Of a stretch of DNA of 64,000 nt, positions 16,702 to 26,059 are shown piece by piece. Under the pieces are notes generated by a model, which ran no database searches, was not told where the DNA came from, and saw only the letters and a program-made list of their open reading frames with translations. The position numbers and the translations under genes are program-made. The stretch spans positions 7,440,001-7,504,000 of the forward strand of contig NZ_CP150145.1 in NCBI RefSeq assembly GCF_037963835.1. Reading direction: 5' to 3'. This DNA is from Paenibacillus sp. FSL H8-0332. Lineage in GTDB: Bacteria > Bacillota > Bacilli > Paenibacillales > Paenibacillaceae. Numbering within the stretch: the first letter of the stretch is position 1; the number at the start of each line of letters is the position of its first letter.

Positions 16702-19035
16702 ATGAAAAAGAAAAGCATCCTGCTGTCCTGGAGCCTCTCTTATCTGGTCATCCTGCTCATCCCCGTCACCATCGGGGCGGCTGTCTTTGCGGAGTCCCGC
16801 AATCTGCTGAAGGAAGAGGTGAACCGCTCCAACATGGTGCTGCTGTCCCAGGTGCAGGAGACCATCGACAGCCAGACCCAGGATATCAGCAGCATCAGCA
16901 GCCAGCTCATGGCCGATTCCCAGCTCAGCAGCTTCATCAACCACGCCTCCGAGCAGGATGCCAGATGGCGGCTGATGGGGCTGGAGCTGATCAAGAACCT
17001 CAAATCCATCCGGATCGGGAACGGGCTCATCCGCGAGCTGTACATCTATGTGAAGTCTTCGGATGTGGCGCTGTCCTCCTCTTCGCTGGTGTCCAAGAAG
17101 CTGCTGTATGACATTTACTATGAGGGGACCGGGGTAAGCGGGCCAGAGTGGACCCGGCTGATGCAGGAGTCAGACCAGAGTGTTTTTCGCAAAATGAAGG
17201 TTCTCAGCGAGGACCGCCGCATTGAAGAAACGCTGGTCTACCTGCAGCCGTTCCCGGTTCAGGTGTCGCAGAGCAGCCCGGCGACCTTTGTGGTGATGCT
17301 GGACCCGGAACGGTTCCAGCAGGCGATCAACAATGTGCGGCTGGAGCCGGAGAGTATTGTATTCATCCTGGACCGTGACGGGCGGACGCTTTTTTCTACA
17401 GGAACGGTTGAAACCCCTTACACAATACATCAATATTTGCAGCAGAATAAGGACAGCGAACGGCGGACCGGCACGGCCGACTGGAACGGGGAATCGGTGA
17501 CGGTCTCGCAAATATCCTCTAGTGTTGAGGATTGGCAGTATGTCTCTATCGTTCCGACCCGGATCTATGCCAAGAAGCTGATGGTGATCCGCAGCATCAC
17601 CTTTGCCGGTGTGGCTGCTGTTCTGCTGCTGGGCGGCATCGCCGCCTGGTGGTTCACCCGCCGGAATTACCGGCCGCTCGGCCGGATTATGGATATTATC
17701 TCTGATAAGGTCAAGGGGAAGCTGGAACAGCCGGATGATGAGTTCGGCATCCTGCAGACGGTGCTGACCCGGGCCTGGGAGGAGCAGGACCAGTTCGCCA
17801 CGCGGCTGAAGGAGCAGCAGTCGATGGTGCGCAGCAGCTTCCTGGCGAGGCTGCTAAAGGGGCGGGTGCAGCCGGGAGAAGGGCTTGCCGGTGAGATGGA
17901 GCGTCTGGGCCTTTTTTGGGAGAGTGATTCCTTCGCGGTACTGCTGGTACACCTGGAGAATTATGAGGGTCTGTTCCGCACACGGGCCCCGGAGGATGAG
18001 GAGGGGAAGCGCCAGTTCGTCCATCTGATCCTGACTAATGTGCTGGAGGAGCTGCTGGGCCCGGCCGGTCCGGTCTATTCCGCAGAGATGGATGGGCGGA
18101 TCGCGCTGCTGGTCAATCTCCGGAGAAATGCGGCGGACGCTGTGCCGGAGCTGATCCGGGCGACCGGGGAGGCGCAGCATTTCATTCAGTCCCGCTTCCT
18201 GATCTATTTCTCCGTTGGCGTCAGCAGTGTCCACACCTCTCTGGCAGACATCTCCGCCTGCTTCCGGGAGTCGGAGGAGGCGCTGGAATACCGGCTGATT
18301 CTCGGCATCGGCCAGATTATTGACCAGGACCGTATCCGGCAGCCCAAGGAGGAGCTATATTATCCGCTCGATCTGGAGCGTCAGCTGGTCAATTATATTG
18401 CCACAGGCAATTATGCCCGTTCCACCGAGGTGATGAATGAGATTCTAATGACCAATTTTGCCGGGGAGCCCTTATCCGTTGAGCTGGCCCGCTGCCTGAT
18501 GTTCGAGCTGATCGGGACCATGCTGAAGGCTACGGAGCAGCTCAAGACCGATGACCTGAAGGAGCTGACCCGGCGCAATGAGCTGATCCGGCGGCTTTTT
18601 GCCTGTGAGACCTTCGAGGAGATAGAGACGGAGCTGCTGCAGATTCTGGAGACGGTCTGCCAGATGGTGCATGAACGCAAGCGTTCCCACAACACCGAGC
18701 TGAAGGAGCAGCTCCTGGAATTCATTCATGAGAATTACAATGATGTGAATCTGGGACTGACCCATATCTCGGAACGCTTCCGGTTCCATCCTACGTATGT
18801 CTCGAAGTATTTCAAGGAACAGACCGGCACCAACGTTATCGACTATATCAACCAGTATCGGATCGAAGAAGCCAAGCGGATTCTGGAGGCGGATGAACTG
18901 AATGTGCAGGAGGTCTCGGAGCGTGTGGGCTTCCTGAACAGCAATTCCTTAATCCGTGTGTTCAAGAAATATGAGGGGATCACTCCGGGCCAGTACAAAC
19001 AGGCTAATCGGCTGATCCAGCAAGATAACTTATAA
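16702..19035 (+). CDS. Membrane-bound AraC family regulator (YesS-like)
   Basis: 777 residues. A first membrane helix (about 7-30) and a second (about 297-319) bracket an extracellular sensor region of about 265 residues, probably of the Cache type. A central cytoplasmic region follows, and a C-terminal AraC/XylS double helix-turn-helix starts near residue 675. The HTH shows RFRFHPTYVSKYFKEQTG and the second helix region VSERVGFLNSNSLIRVFKK. Such one-component regulators sense an extracellular signal and bind DNA directly, usually activating the neighbouring transporter operon. It lies between the permease genes and the GH88 gene in the same direction (52 and 18 bases), so it likely controls its own operon. 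Confidence 0.87.
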   Translation: MKKKSILLSWSLSYLVILLIPVTIGAAVFAESRNLLKEEVNRSNMVLLSQVQETIDSQTQDISSISSQLMADSQLSSFINHASEQDARWRLMGLELIKNLKSIRIGNGLIRELYIYVKSSDVALSSSSLVSKKLLYDIYYEGTGVSGPEWTRLMQESDQSVFRKMKVLSEDRRIEETLVYLQPFPVQVSQSSPATFVVMLDPERFQQAINNVRLEPESIVFILDRDGRTLFSTGTVETPYTIHQYLQQNKDSERRTGTADWNGESVTVSQISSSVEDWQYVSIVPTRIYAKKLMVIRSITFAGVAAVLLLGGIAAWWFTRRNYRPLGRIMDIISDKVKGKLEQPDDEFGILQTVLTRAWEEQDQFATRLKEQQSMVRSSFLARLLKGRVQPGEGLAGEMERLGLFWESDSFAVLLVHLENYEGLFRTRAPEDEEGKRQFVHLILTNVLEELLGPAGPVYSAEMDGRIALLVNLRRNAADAVPELIRATGEAQHFIQSRFLIYFSVGVSSVHTSLADISACFRESEEALEYRLILGIGQIIDQDRIRQPKEELYYPLDLERQLVNYIATGNYARSTEVMNEILMTNFAGEPLSVELARCLMFELIGTMLKATEQLKTDDLKELTRRNELIRRLFACETFEEIETELLQILETVCQMVHERKRSHNTELKEQLLEFIHENYNDVNLGLTHISERFRFHPTYVSKYFKEQTGTNVIDYINQYRIEEAKRILEADELNVQEVSERVGFLNSNSLIRVFKKYEGITPGQYKQANRLIQQDNL

Positions 19036-19053
19036 CAAGGAGGAGTAACTGAT

Positions 19054-20190
19054 ATGTTGCAACAAGCAATTGAGGACGCACTTCGCGTAACGAAACGCAA
19101 TATTACAAGATTCGGGGACCAGTTCCCCCATGTGAGTACCGGGGATGAGCATTATACGCTCAATGATAATACGGAGTGGACGGCGGGCTTCTGGTCCGGC
19201 ATCCTCTGGCTCTGCTCTGAGTACAGTGAAGATTCGGTCTACCGCGAACAGGCGTTAAGGACCGTCCAGAGCTTCCGCCGCCGTATGGACCACAAAATTA
19301 TTTTTGATCATCATGATATTGGTTTCCTCTACTCCTTGTCATCCAAGGCCCAGTGGATCATCGAACGGGATGAAGGGGCCCGGCAGCTTACGCTGGAGGC
19401 GGCGGACATGCTGATGAAGCGCTGGCGTGAAGAGCCTGGCTTGATCCAGGCCTGGGGGCGGGAGGGGGATGCCGTTAACGGCGGACGGATCATTATCGAC
19501 TGTCTGCTTAATCTGCCGCTGCTGCTCTGGGCGCATGAGCAGACCGGCAATGACGCCTACCGGCGGGTAGCCGAGCTGCATGCCCTTAAGTCCCGCCGCT
19601 TCCTGGTACGCGGGGATGATTCCAGCTATCATACCTTCTATTTCGATCCTGTGACCGGAGACGCCATCCGCGGCGGTACACATCAGGGTTACCGTGACGG
19701 CTCCACCTGGACGCGCGGGCAGGCATGGGGCATCTATGGCTTCGCCCTGATCAGCCGTTATCTGAAGAGTGCGGAGATGCTGGAGACGGCGAAGCGGCTG
19801 GGCCGTTACTTCGTGGCCCATCTGCCGGAGGATGGGGTCGCGTATTGGGATTTCGACACTCCCGTAGAACCGGGGACGAAGCGTGACAGCTCGGCCTCAG
19901 CCATTGCCGCCTGCGGGCTGCTGGAGATTGCGGCGCAGCTGGAGACGGCAGATCCGGAGCGCCTATTCTTTCAGGAGGCGGGAGAGGCAGCGGTGGGGGC
20001 ACTGGCAAAGCATTATTCAACCCATGGTAACGAGCAGGCAGAGGGTCTGCTGGAGCACGGCGCATACTCGGCCAGAGCCGGGGATTCACCGGATGATTAC
20101 ACCATCTGGGGCGACTATTATTATCTGGAGGCGCTGATGCGGCTGGAACGGGGGATTCCAGGGTATTGGTATGAGCGGCCCGTTCTATAG
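19054..20190 (+). CDS. GH88 unsaturated glucuronyl hydrolase
   Basis: 378 residues, almost the same length as the characterised Bacillus sp. GL1 enzyme (377). The two catalytic Asp residues fall at the same numbers: Asp88 in DHHDIGF and Asp149 in GGRIIIDC. The aromatic-rich N-terminus (EWTAGFWSG) and GTHQGYRDGSTWTRGQAWG are also typical. The enzyme hydrolyses the unsaturated uronic acid left at the non-reducing end by polysaccharide lyases, by hydrating the C4-C5 double bond, and acts in the cytoplasm on imported oligosaccharides. It has no signal peptide. It closes the transporter operon, which fits uptake of lyase products of glycosaminoglycan, gellan or xanthan type. Confidence 0.92.
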   Translation: MLQQAIEDALRVTKRNITRFGDQFPHVSTGDEHYTLNDNTEWTAGFWSGILWLCSEYSEDSVYREQALRTVQSFRRRMDHKIIFDHHDIGFLYSLSSKAQWIIERDEGARQLTLEAADMLMKRWREEPGLIQAWGREGDAVNGGRIIIDCLLNLPLLLWAHEQTGNDAYRRVAELHALKSRRFLVRGDDSSYHTFYFDPVTGDAIRGGTHQGYRDGSTWTRGQAWGIYGFALISRYLKSAEMLETAKRLGRYFVAHLPEDGVAYWDFDTPVEPGTKRDSSASAIAACGLLEIAAQLETADPERLFFQEAGEAAVGALAKHYSTHGNEQAEGLLEHGAYSARAGDSPDDYTIWGDYYYLEALMRLERGIPGYWYERPVL

Positions 20191-20232
20191 ATCCCAGCTA
20201 TGTGGGATGGCGGTTCCGGGGCCCGGCCCTGA

Positions 20233-20270
20233 TAATTGGTACATGACCTGTTGTGGTCATGTACCAATTA
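20233..20270. terminator. Perfect 16-bp hairpin after the GH88 gene
   Basis: TAATTGGTACATGACC (20233-20248), loop TGTTGT, and the exact complement (20255-20270). There is no T run on either side, so it is either a weak terminator or an operator/RNA-processing site. It lies just before the ribosome-binding site of the methyltransferase gene. Confidence 0.6.
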
Positions 20271-20289
20271 CTACATCGGAGGGGATGGA

Positions 20290-21054
20290 TTGAACAGCAG
20301 GACATCTAATACAGCCAATACAGCCAATACAGCCAATACAGGTAGCCCGTGGGAGCAGGCCGACGGGGATCAGTACGTACAGAACATCAGCCGCAAAATC
20401 CCTGGATACCAGCTCCAGTATGACTTAATGGATACGCTGATTACAGCACTGCTGGATCAGCGGCAGCGGGAGAAGCCAAGGCTGCTGGTCGTCGGAGCGG
20501 GGGGAGGACAGGAGATCCTGAAGCTGGGCCTGAGTCATCCGGCCTGGGGCTTCAGCGGCCTGGATATCTCGCAGCGTATGCTCCAGGCTGCACAGCAACG
20601 GCTGGAGTCTGCGGGTCTGATGGACAGAGTGCAGCTGCATCATACGGAGATCAGTACCTGGAACTGCACTAGAGCGTATGATGCCGCAACCTGTATGCTG
20701 GTGCTGCATTTCTTGCAGGGTCGGGAGAACAAGCTGGCGCTCCTCCGCGGCATTGCCGCGCGGCTTCGGCCGGGCGCACCGCTGTGTATGTCCGCCATCT
20801 GCGGGGTGCCAGGCACTCCTGCATGGGAGCTTCAGATGGCGGGCTGGCGGCTGCATATGCTGAATAACGGCATCGCAGAGGAACAGTGGCAGACCTTCGA
20901 GCAATCGTTCGGAGTAACCTCCCATCCGCTTCCTGCCGAAGAGATGGAGGAGCTGCTGGAGGAGGCCGGGTTCACGGCCGTATCCAGATTCTTCGGCGCT
21001 TATCTGATTGACGGCTGGGTGGCGGTGAAGGCGCAGGATCAACAGTTGGAATAA
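20290..21054 (+). CDS. Class I SAM-dependent methyltransferase
   Basis: 254 residues from a TTG at 20290, chosen because GGAGGGG precedes it at good spacing; an upstream ATG in the same frame at 20259 lies inside a hairpin. The Rossmann motif I is LLVVGAGGGQEIL, followed by GLDISQRMLQAA (motif with the acidic ribose-binding residue) and the DAATCMLVLHFL strand. The family methylates small molecules or macromolecules using S-adenosylmethionine; the substrate is unknown. The N-terminus holds a Thr-Ala-Asn run coded by three exact copies of ACAGCCAAT (20311-20337). It follows the GH88 gene but is separated by the hairpin, so cotranscription is uncertain. Confidence 0.82.
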   Translation: MNSRTSNTANTANTANTGSPWEQADGDQYVQNISRKIPGYQLQYDLMDTLITALLDQRQREKPRLLVVGAGGGQEILKLGLSHPAWGFSGLDISQRMLQAAQQRLESAGLMDRVQLHHTEISTWNCTRAYDAATCMLVLHFLQGRENKLALLRGIAARLRPGAPLCMSAICGVPGTPAWELQMAGWRLHMLNNGIAEEQWQTFEQSFGVTSHPLPAEEMEELLEEAGFTAVSRFFGAYLIDGWVAVKAQDQQLE

Positions 21055-21087
21055 CGGATCTTAATTCGCCGGATTTACAGGAACGAT

Positions 21088-21275
21088 AGCAATTGCATTT
21101 TGTACAATGGAGTGCTTTAAAAAGGCTTCGAAATAGATTCTATTGTATTCAGTGCAATGGAATGTTGAAAAAAGGCCATTTTTCAGCTAAAACGCAACAT
21201 TCCACTGTATGAAATACAATAGATTCTCATTTAACGGTCAGCTTTGCGTTTTCTATTGCAGGAAATACAATCAGC
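21088..21275. repeat. Intergenic four-copy repeat element, type A (two direct, two inverted)
   Basis: Direct copies start at 21093 (TTGCATTTTGTACAATGG) and 21143 (TTGTATTCAGTGCAATGG). Inverted copies follow at about 21199-21220 and 21250-21271 (both containing GAAATACAAT, 51 bases apart). The second direct and first inverted copies form long complementary arms (AGATTCTATTGTATT with its complement). No gene is visible between 21055 and 21415. Confidence 0.75.
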
Positions 21276-21415
21276 TACTTGATTTTAAGAGTAGAGATCG
21301 GCAACGGGTGCAGGATTAGCCTACTATTAGCTCAATGTTCATGCTCAGACTTTAACTGAGGTTCATTCTTACAGTTTTAAAGCCGATGCTGTAAAGCTCC
21401 TAGCCCCCCGCAACG

Positions 21416-22243
21416 TCACCCCTTCACCGCCGAGCTGGCCACCCCTTCAATAATGTATTTCTGGCCGAGCAGGAAGACGAGAATCATCGGGATGATACCG
21501 GCGGTTGCGGCGGCCATCATGCCGTTGTAGTCAACATTGTTCTCCAGGATGAAATTCTGCAGCCCGAGCGGCACGGTGAACAGATCCTGATCGATCAGGA
21601 AGACGAGCGCGTTCTCATAATCGTTCCAGTGCCAGGAGAAGTCGATAATCGCCAGTGTCGCCAGCGAAGGCTTGGCCATCGGCAGGATAATCCGCGAGAA
21701 GATGCGGAAATGGCCGGCACCGTCGATGAAGGCAGCCTCCGAGATTTCATGGGGCACGGAGAGGAAGAACTGCCGCATCATGAATACGCCGAAGATGGTG
21801 AACATGCCGGGTAGGATCAACGCCCAGTGGGTGTTATAGATGCCGGCCCAGTCGAACATGATGAACTTGGGCACGAACAGCACCTGCGGAGGAACCATCA
21901 TCATGGACAGATAGACCAGGAACATCGTGTTACGTCCCTTGAACTCAATCCGGGCGAAGCCATAGGCCGCGAGGGCGGACAAGGAGACAGCACCTATGGT
22001 GCTCAGAATAGCCACCTTAAGGGAATTGAGATAGTAAGGCACGAAGCTGCCCGTACCGGACCAGACCTTAATATGATGACTCCAGTTAAAGTGGTCCGGA
22101 ATCCACTGGATCGGATAGCGGAATACCTCTGCAGGGGTTTTGAAGGAGGTGCTGATCATCCAGAGGAAGGGCACAATCATGACGATGCTGAAGAACAGCA
22201 TGATTAATGTGGTGATGATTTTGGCAACAGCGGCTTTATTCAT
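21416..22243 (-). CDS. Sugar ABC transporter permease (MalG-type)
   Basis: 275 residues, six predicted membrane helices, starting with a single strong helix (IITTLIMLFFSIVMIVPFLW). The EAA loop reads EAAFIDGAGHFRIFSRI, and the C-terminus VASSAVKG is typical of MalG/LacG-type permeases. The start ATG at 22243 has AAGGAG eight bases upstream and follows the partner permease by 12 bases. Together they form the channel for the lipoprotein encoded at 26500-27819. The substrate is a sugar or oligosaccharide not further defined by sequence; no hydrolase is in this cluster. Confidence 0.9.
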   Translation of the reverse strand: MNKAAVAKIITTLIMLFFSIVMIVPFLWMISTSFKTPAEVFRYPIQWIPDHFNWSHHIKVWSGTGSFVPYYLNSLKVAILSTIGAVSLSALAAYGFARIEFKGRNTMFLVYLSMMMVPPQVLFVPKFIMFDWAGIYNTHWALILPGMFTIFGVFMMRQFFLSVPHEISEAAFIDGAGHFRIFSRIILPMAKPSLATLAIIDFSWHWNDYENALVFLIDQDLFTVPLGLQNFILENNVDYNGMMAAATAGIIPMILVFLLGQKYIIEGVASSAVKG

Positions 22244-22255
22244 ATTCTCAGCTCC

Positions 22256-23137
22256 TTAGTAGTGAACCCAGCGTTTCTGGCCCAGCCATTGAACGACGGT
22301 GAAGATCAGAATGATCAGGAACAGGGCCCAGGAGACCGCTGACGCATAGCCCATCTCGTAATAGCGGAAGGCATTCTGATAGATGAACAGGGATAATACG
22401 GTGGTGCTGTTCCCGGGACCGCCCTGCGTGATTGCCTGGATGATGCCGAACTGCTTGATTGACATGATCAGCCCGGTGATCAGCAGCAGAAAAGTGGTGG
22501 GACTCACCAGCGGCCACAGGATGCTGCGGACCGTCTGCCACGTGCGGGCACCGTCGATGGTAGCTGCCTCCAGCAGCTCGCCGGACACCTCCTGCAAGGC
22601 GGCGAGGTAGATAATCATGTTATAGCCGAGCATGAACCAGATCCAGATGATATCAATCGCATACATGGACGTATCCATCGTGGACAGCCAGCCGGGAGGG
22701 TTCTCGATGCCCATAGAGCGGAGAATGCCGTTAATCGGCCCGTTATTCGGGTGGAACAGCAGCATCCAGACGAAGGCTACGGCTACACCGCTGGTAATGT
22801 AGGGCATGAAGTAAAGGGCGCGCAGCAGCTTTTTGAGATACACGGAACGGTTCAGGATGACAGCCACCAGGAACGCCAGCCCAATGGATACAGGAACAGA
22901 GAGCAGGAACAGCAGCGTATTCTTAATGGCAATATAGAAGACCTCATCCCCCAGCATCCGCCGGATATTGGCCAGCCCGATGAATTTGGTATGGGGACTC
23001 ATAAACTTGTAGTCTGTAAACATGAGATAGAACGAATACATAGCCGGTATGATAAAAAACAGTATCACGCCAATCATATTGGGTCCGATAAACAGATAGC
23101 CCAACAACTGCTGACGTCGCATCCAGGTTGCTTTCAC
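22256..23137 (-). CDS. Sugar ABC transporter permease (MalF/UgpA-type)
   Basis: 293 residues starting at a GTG (23137) with AAGGAG ten bases upstream. Six membrane helices are predicted, with GYLFIGPNMIGVILFFIIPAM as the first. The EAA loop is EAATIDGARTWQTVRSILW, followed by the usual NSTTVLSLFIYQNAF segment. It is the first of a two-gene permease unit that has its own upstream region (23138-23300), separated from yesN by a terminator. GAACAWAAC motifs in that region may be regulator sites. Confidence 0.9.
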   Translation of the reverse strand: MKATWMRRQQLLGYLFIGPNMIGVILFFIIPAMYSFYLMFTDYKFMSPHTKFIGLANIRRMLGDEVFYIAIKNTLLFLLSVPVSIGLAFLVAVILNRSVYLKKLLRALYFMPYITSGVAVAFVWMLLFHPNNGPINGILRSMGIENPPGWLSTMDTSMYAIDIIWIWFMLGYNMIIYLAALQEVSGELLEAATIDGARTWQTVRSILWPLVSPTTFLLLITGLIMSIKQFGIIQAITQGGPGNSTTVLSLFIYQNAFRYYEMGYASAVSWALFLIILIFTVVQWLGQKRWVHY

Positions 23138-23205
23138 AATAGCCCCACTCCTTTAGGTCTTAATAAGTACATTACAAGCATAGCAAGCGTTCCCTTGAGG
23201 GTTAA

Positions 23206-23297
23206 GGAACAAAACCACCCACTTCATGGCACAGAAATATACAATTACGCAAGCGGTGGCAGGCGCTCCGGTCTTAGTTATGTTCTATCCATGTTCC
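23206..23297. promoter_or_regulatory. GAACAWAAC motif cluster upstream of the permease operon
   Basis: GGAACAAAAC on the plus strand (23206-23215) and, on the minus strand, AGAACATAAC (23277-23286) with a second GGAACAT (23291-23297) one helical turn upstream of it. Similar pairs occur at 26070-26120 and 27893-27924 in the same cluster. They are candidate binding sites for the YesN-type regulator at 23372. Confidence 0.4.
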
Positions 23298-23304
23298 GGC
23301 CAGC

Positions 23305-23337
23305 AAGAAAAGCGGCATTCCCGGAAGGAATGCCGCT
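23305..23337 (-). terminator. Terminator of the yesM-yesN operon
   Basis: AGCGGCATTCC (23311-23321) and GGAATGCCGCT (23327-23337) form a perfect 11-bp stem; in the minus direction TTTTC follows. It lies 34 bases after the response-regulator stop codon. Confidence 0.88.
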
Positions 23338-23371
23338 GGATCAATACTATGATCGTTATCTGAAAAGCAGG

Positions 23372-24163
23372 CTATAGACTTAAGCTATCCGGATTCTCCC
23401 GCTGTTGATGCCGGTATTGACTGGGCGTCTGCGCGGTCAGGCGCTTGAAGATTTTGATGAAGTAGTTATCGCTCACGAAGCCGACCCGGTTGCCGATCTC
23501 ATAGACCGGCAGGTCGGAGCCGGTCAGGAGCCGAATCGCCTGATCTACCCGTACACGGTGCAGATAGTGGATGAGGGTGTGGCCGGTTTTCTTTTTGAAC
23601 AGGGTGCTGACATAATTCTCGGCCATCATGACATACTGCGACATCGACTTCACGGTAATATCCTCAGCGTAGTGTTCGTGCAGATAGTGAAGGATCTTCT
23701 GGATCTCCGGGTGGCTCGTAATCTCCTCATGGGCCTGCGGGGGCGGGGGAGACTCCTGAGGGCTATCCGGTTCAGCCTTGCGGTTCTTCTCCAGCTCGCC
23801 GCTGATCTTGCGCAGTGTGTCACGGAGTGAATTCACGCTCATCGACAGCTTCAGAATATAATTGGACGCCCCGTATTCCATGGCCTGCCGCACATTCTCG
23901 AAGTCATTCATGCAGGTCAGCATGACGAAGCGGGAACCATACCCCTCCTCACGGGTTCTGCGCAGCAGCTCGACTCCATCCATCTCCGGCATGACGATAT
24001 CCGAAATCACCAGATCGGGCGTATCCTCCCGGATCATCTCCAGCGCCTCTGCCCCATTGCCCGCTTCTCCGCTGACCGTGAAGCCAAGCTCTTCCCAGGC
24101 GATGATCTCGCGCACGCTTTCCCGTACGAATACCTCATCCTCCACCAGCAGTACCTTCCACAT
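23372..24163 (-). CDS. YesN-type response regulator, short form
   Basis: 263 residues. An N-terminal receiver domain has the acidic pair in LLVEDE, the phospho-acceptor Asp55 in VISDIVMPEMDG and the conserved Lys in NYILKLS. A C-terminal AraC double helix-turn-helix runs from about residue 155 (MSQYVMMAENYVSTLFKKKTG, then IGNRVGFVSDNYFIKIFK). The usual 200-residue middle region of YesN proteins is missing; only a short Pro/Glu-rich linker (about 130-150) joins the domains. It is phosphorylated by the histidine kinase encoded 27 bases upstream and presumably activates the flanking transporter genes. Confidence 0.9.
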   Translation of the reverse strand: MWKVLLVEDEVFVRESVREIIAWEELGFTVSGEAGNGAEALEMIREDTPDLVISDIVMPEMDGVELLRRTREEGYGSRFVMLTCMNDFENVRQAMEYGASNYILKLSMSVNSLRDTLRKISGELEKNRKAEPDSPQESPPPPQAHEEITSHPEIQKILHYLHEHYAEDITVKSMSQYVMMAENYVSTLFKKKTGHTLIHYLHRVRVDQAIRLLTGSDLPVYEIGNRVGFVSDNYFIKIFKRLTAQTPSQYRHQQRENPDSLSL

Positions 24164-24190
24164 GTGTAATCCCTCCCGTAGTTATGCGCT

Positions 24191-25963
24191 TCAATCCGGA
24201 TGTTCGTTGCCGTAAGGTGTGGACATTAGCAGCGGCAGCGTCAAGCGGACCGTAACGCCTTCGCTGGTAGAGAGAACCTCAAGCCGGCCCTCTTCCCGGA
24301 ACAACAGCCGCAGCCGCTCCTGAATGTTATTCAGTCCGATACCCGGACGCTTGCGCGGAGCCTTGGGACCCTCCGTCTGTTCCATGCCTACGCCGTTGTC
24401 CCGGATCTCGATAATCAGCCTGTGCTCTTCACGGCGGACATTCAGCTCAATGAGGCCATGGCCGGGCAGCCTGCTGATTCCGTGGATAATGGCGTTCTCC
24501 ACCAGCGGCTGGAGGCTGAGCTTCGGCACCAGAGCATACAGAATGTCCTCGTCATACGTGAACGTACAGTCGAATTTGTGGGCGTAACGGACCTGCTGAA
24601 TATGGACATAGGCCTCAACGAGCTCAATTTCATCCTTGAGATGGATCAGATCCTTATCGGTATTGAGACTGGCCTCCAGCAGCTTGCCGAGCGACAGAGT
24701 CATGTTAGTAATATCCTCGTTATGCTCACGGATGGCGATCCATTTGATCGTATTCAGCGTGTTGAGCAGGAAGTGGGGATTCGTCTGGGCCAGCAGCATC
24801 TGAAAATGCACCGCCTCCTTCTGGCGCTCCTCGGCCTTCAGCTTCTGGATCAGCAGGTGGGTGTCGTCAAGCATCGTATTGAAGGTCCGGGTCAGCTCCA
24901 GGATCTCGCCGCTGAATTTGTGCTCCGGCAGGCGGATCTTCAGGCTTTTCTGCACCGCCGCCTTCATCTTGTTCTGCAGATGGGACAAGGGCCGCGTAAT
25001 GGTCGTAGCAATCACGAAGGTCATCATCAGGAAGATGCTCGTCAGCACCAGGAATGTAATGAAATACTGCTGCTTCAGCCCCTCGATCTCCACGAACAGC
25101 ACAGACAGCGGAATCCGGTTGACGATATACCAGTCCAGCGACTCCACATAGATATAGTTAATCAGGGCGTTCGAGTCCTTGTCGATAAAATACTGCTGTC
25201 CCGGCTGCCCGGCAAAGCCCGCCTTCACCTTCTCAGATAACTGGCTGCCCGGAACCGACTGGGAGATATCCTCACCCGAGCGTGTGATCAGGAAATACTG
25301 CTGCTCCAGATCGGACTGCTTATGGATGGAGCGCAGCCAGTATGTATAATCAATGCTGATCCGGGCCATGCCATACGGCTGGTTCCGGGTATCCTCCAGA
25401 TAGGCATATAAAGAGAGAAGATAGGCGCTGGTAGAGACATCGCGCAGTACGTAGTTGGCATCATTAGGCACCCAGTGATAAGAGCTGTTATTCATCTGCC
25501 CTCTGTCGAACCCAGGATTACCCCGCAGATCCGAATAGACCAGTGAATCCTTGGGCGGGTATGAGGTGTATGCGCTTTCAGATAAGTCCAGAATCAAGAA
25601 GTAGACCGAAGGATTATACAGGAAGAAGCTGTTGTTCAGGTTCTTGAAAATATTCTCCATCAGCCGCTTATTCTCCAGCTGATTACGCTGTTCAGGATGG
25701 AGCAGTACAGACTTCACAGTGTCATCCTGCTTCAGGAACAGCAGCGTCTTGAAGGCGATGCTGATCTGGTCCTCCAGCGTGCGGTACATCTGCTCCAGCT
25801 GATAGTGGCTTTGCTGGCTGATTTTCTTCTGGACCAGCGTCTCAATACGCTGATAGTTATAGATGTTCAGTGCGCCGAACGGCAGCAGAATCAGGCATAC
25901 GAACGCGGTGAACAGACGGTATTTCAACTTCTGGGGAATCAGCACACGCAGCAGCTGTGACAC
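24191..25963 (-). CDS. YesM-type sensor histidine kinase
   Basis: 590 residues from a GTG at 25963 with GGAGG 11 bases upstream. Membrane helices at about 14-35 and 300-322 flank an extracellular sensor of about 265 residues. A HAMP segment follows, then the His-kinase domain with phospho-acceptor His397 in TNPHFLLNTL, and a HATPase domain with NAIIHGI (N box) and DNGVGM (G1 box). This family senses sugars or a solute-binding protein outside the cell and phosphorylates a YesN partner, here the next gene. Together they probably control the transporter on both sides. Confidence 0.92.
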   Translation of the reverse strand: MSQLLRVLIPQKLKYRLFTAFVCLILLPFGALNIYNYQRIETLVQKKISQQSHYQLEQMYRTLEDQISIAFKTLLFLKQDDTVKSVLLHPEQRNQLENKRLMENIFKNLNNSFFLYNPSVYFLILDLSESAYTSYPPKDSLVYSDLRGNPGFDRGQMNNSSYHWVPNDANYVLRDVSTSAYLLSLYAYLEDTRNQPYGMARISIDYTYWLRSIHKQSDLEQQYFLITRSGEDISQSVPGSQLSEKVKAGFAGQPGQQYFIDKDSNALINYIYVESLDWYIVNRIPLSVLFVEIEGLKQQYFITFLVLTSIFLMMTFVIATTITRPLSHLQNKMKAAVQKSLKIRLPEHKFSGEILELTRTFNTMLDDTHLLIQKLKAEERQKEAVHFQMLLAQTNPHFLLNTLNTIKWIAIREHNEDITNMTLSLGKLLEASLNTDKDLIHLKDEIELVEAYVHIQQVRYAHKFDCTFTYDEDILYALVPKLSLQPLVENAIIHGISRLPGHGLIELNVRREEHRLIIEIRDNGVGMEQTEGPKAPRKRPGIGLNNIQERLRLLFREEGRLEVLSTSEGVTVRLTLPLLMSTPYGNEHPD

Positions 25964-26059
25964 AGGGAAGCACCTCCAAGCCTGACCGAACCTGCCCGGT
26001 TCGGGACGGTTGATATGCTAGATTATAGCATAATCCCTCCGCCGGATTGGCGATATTTC

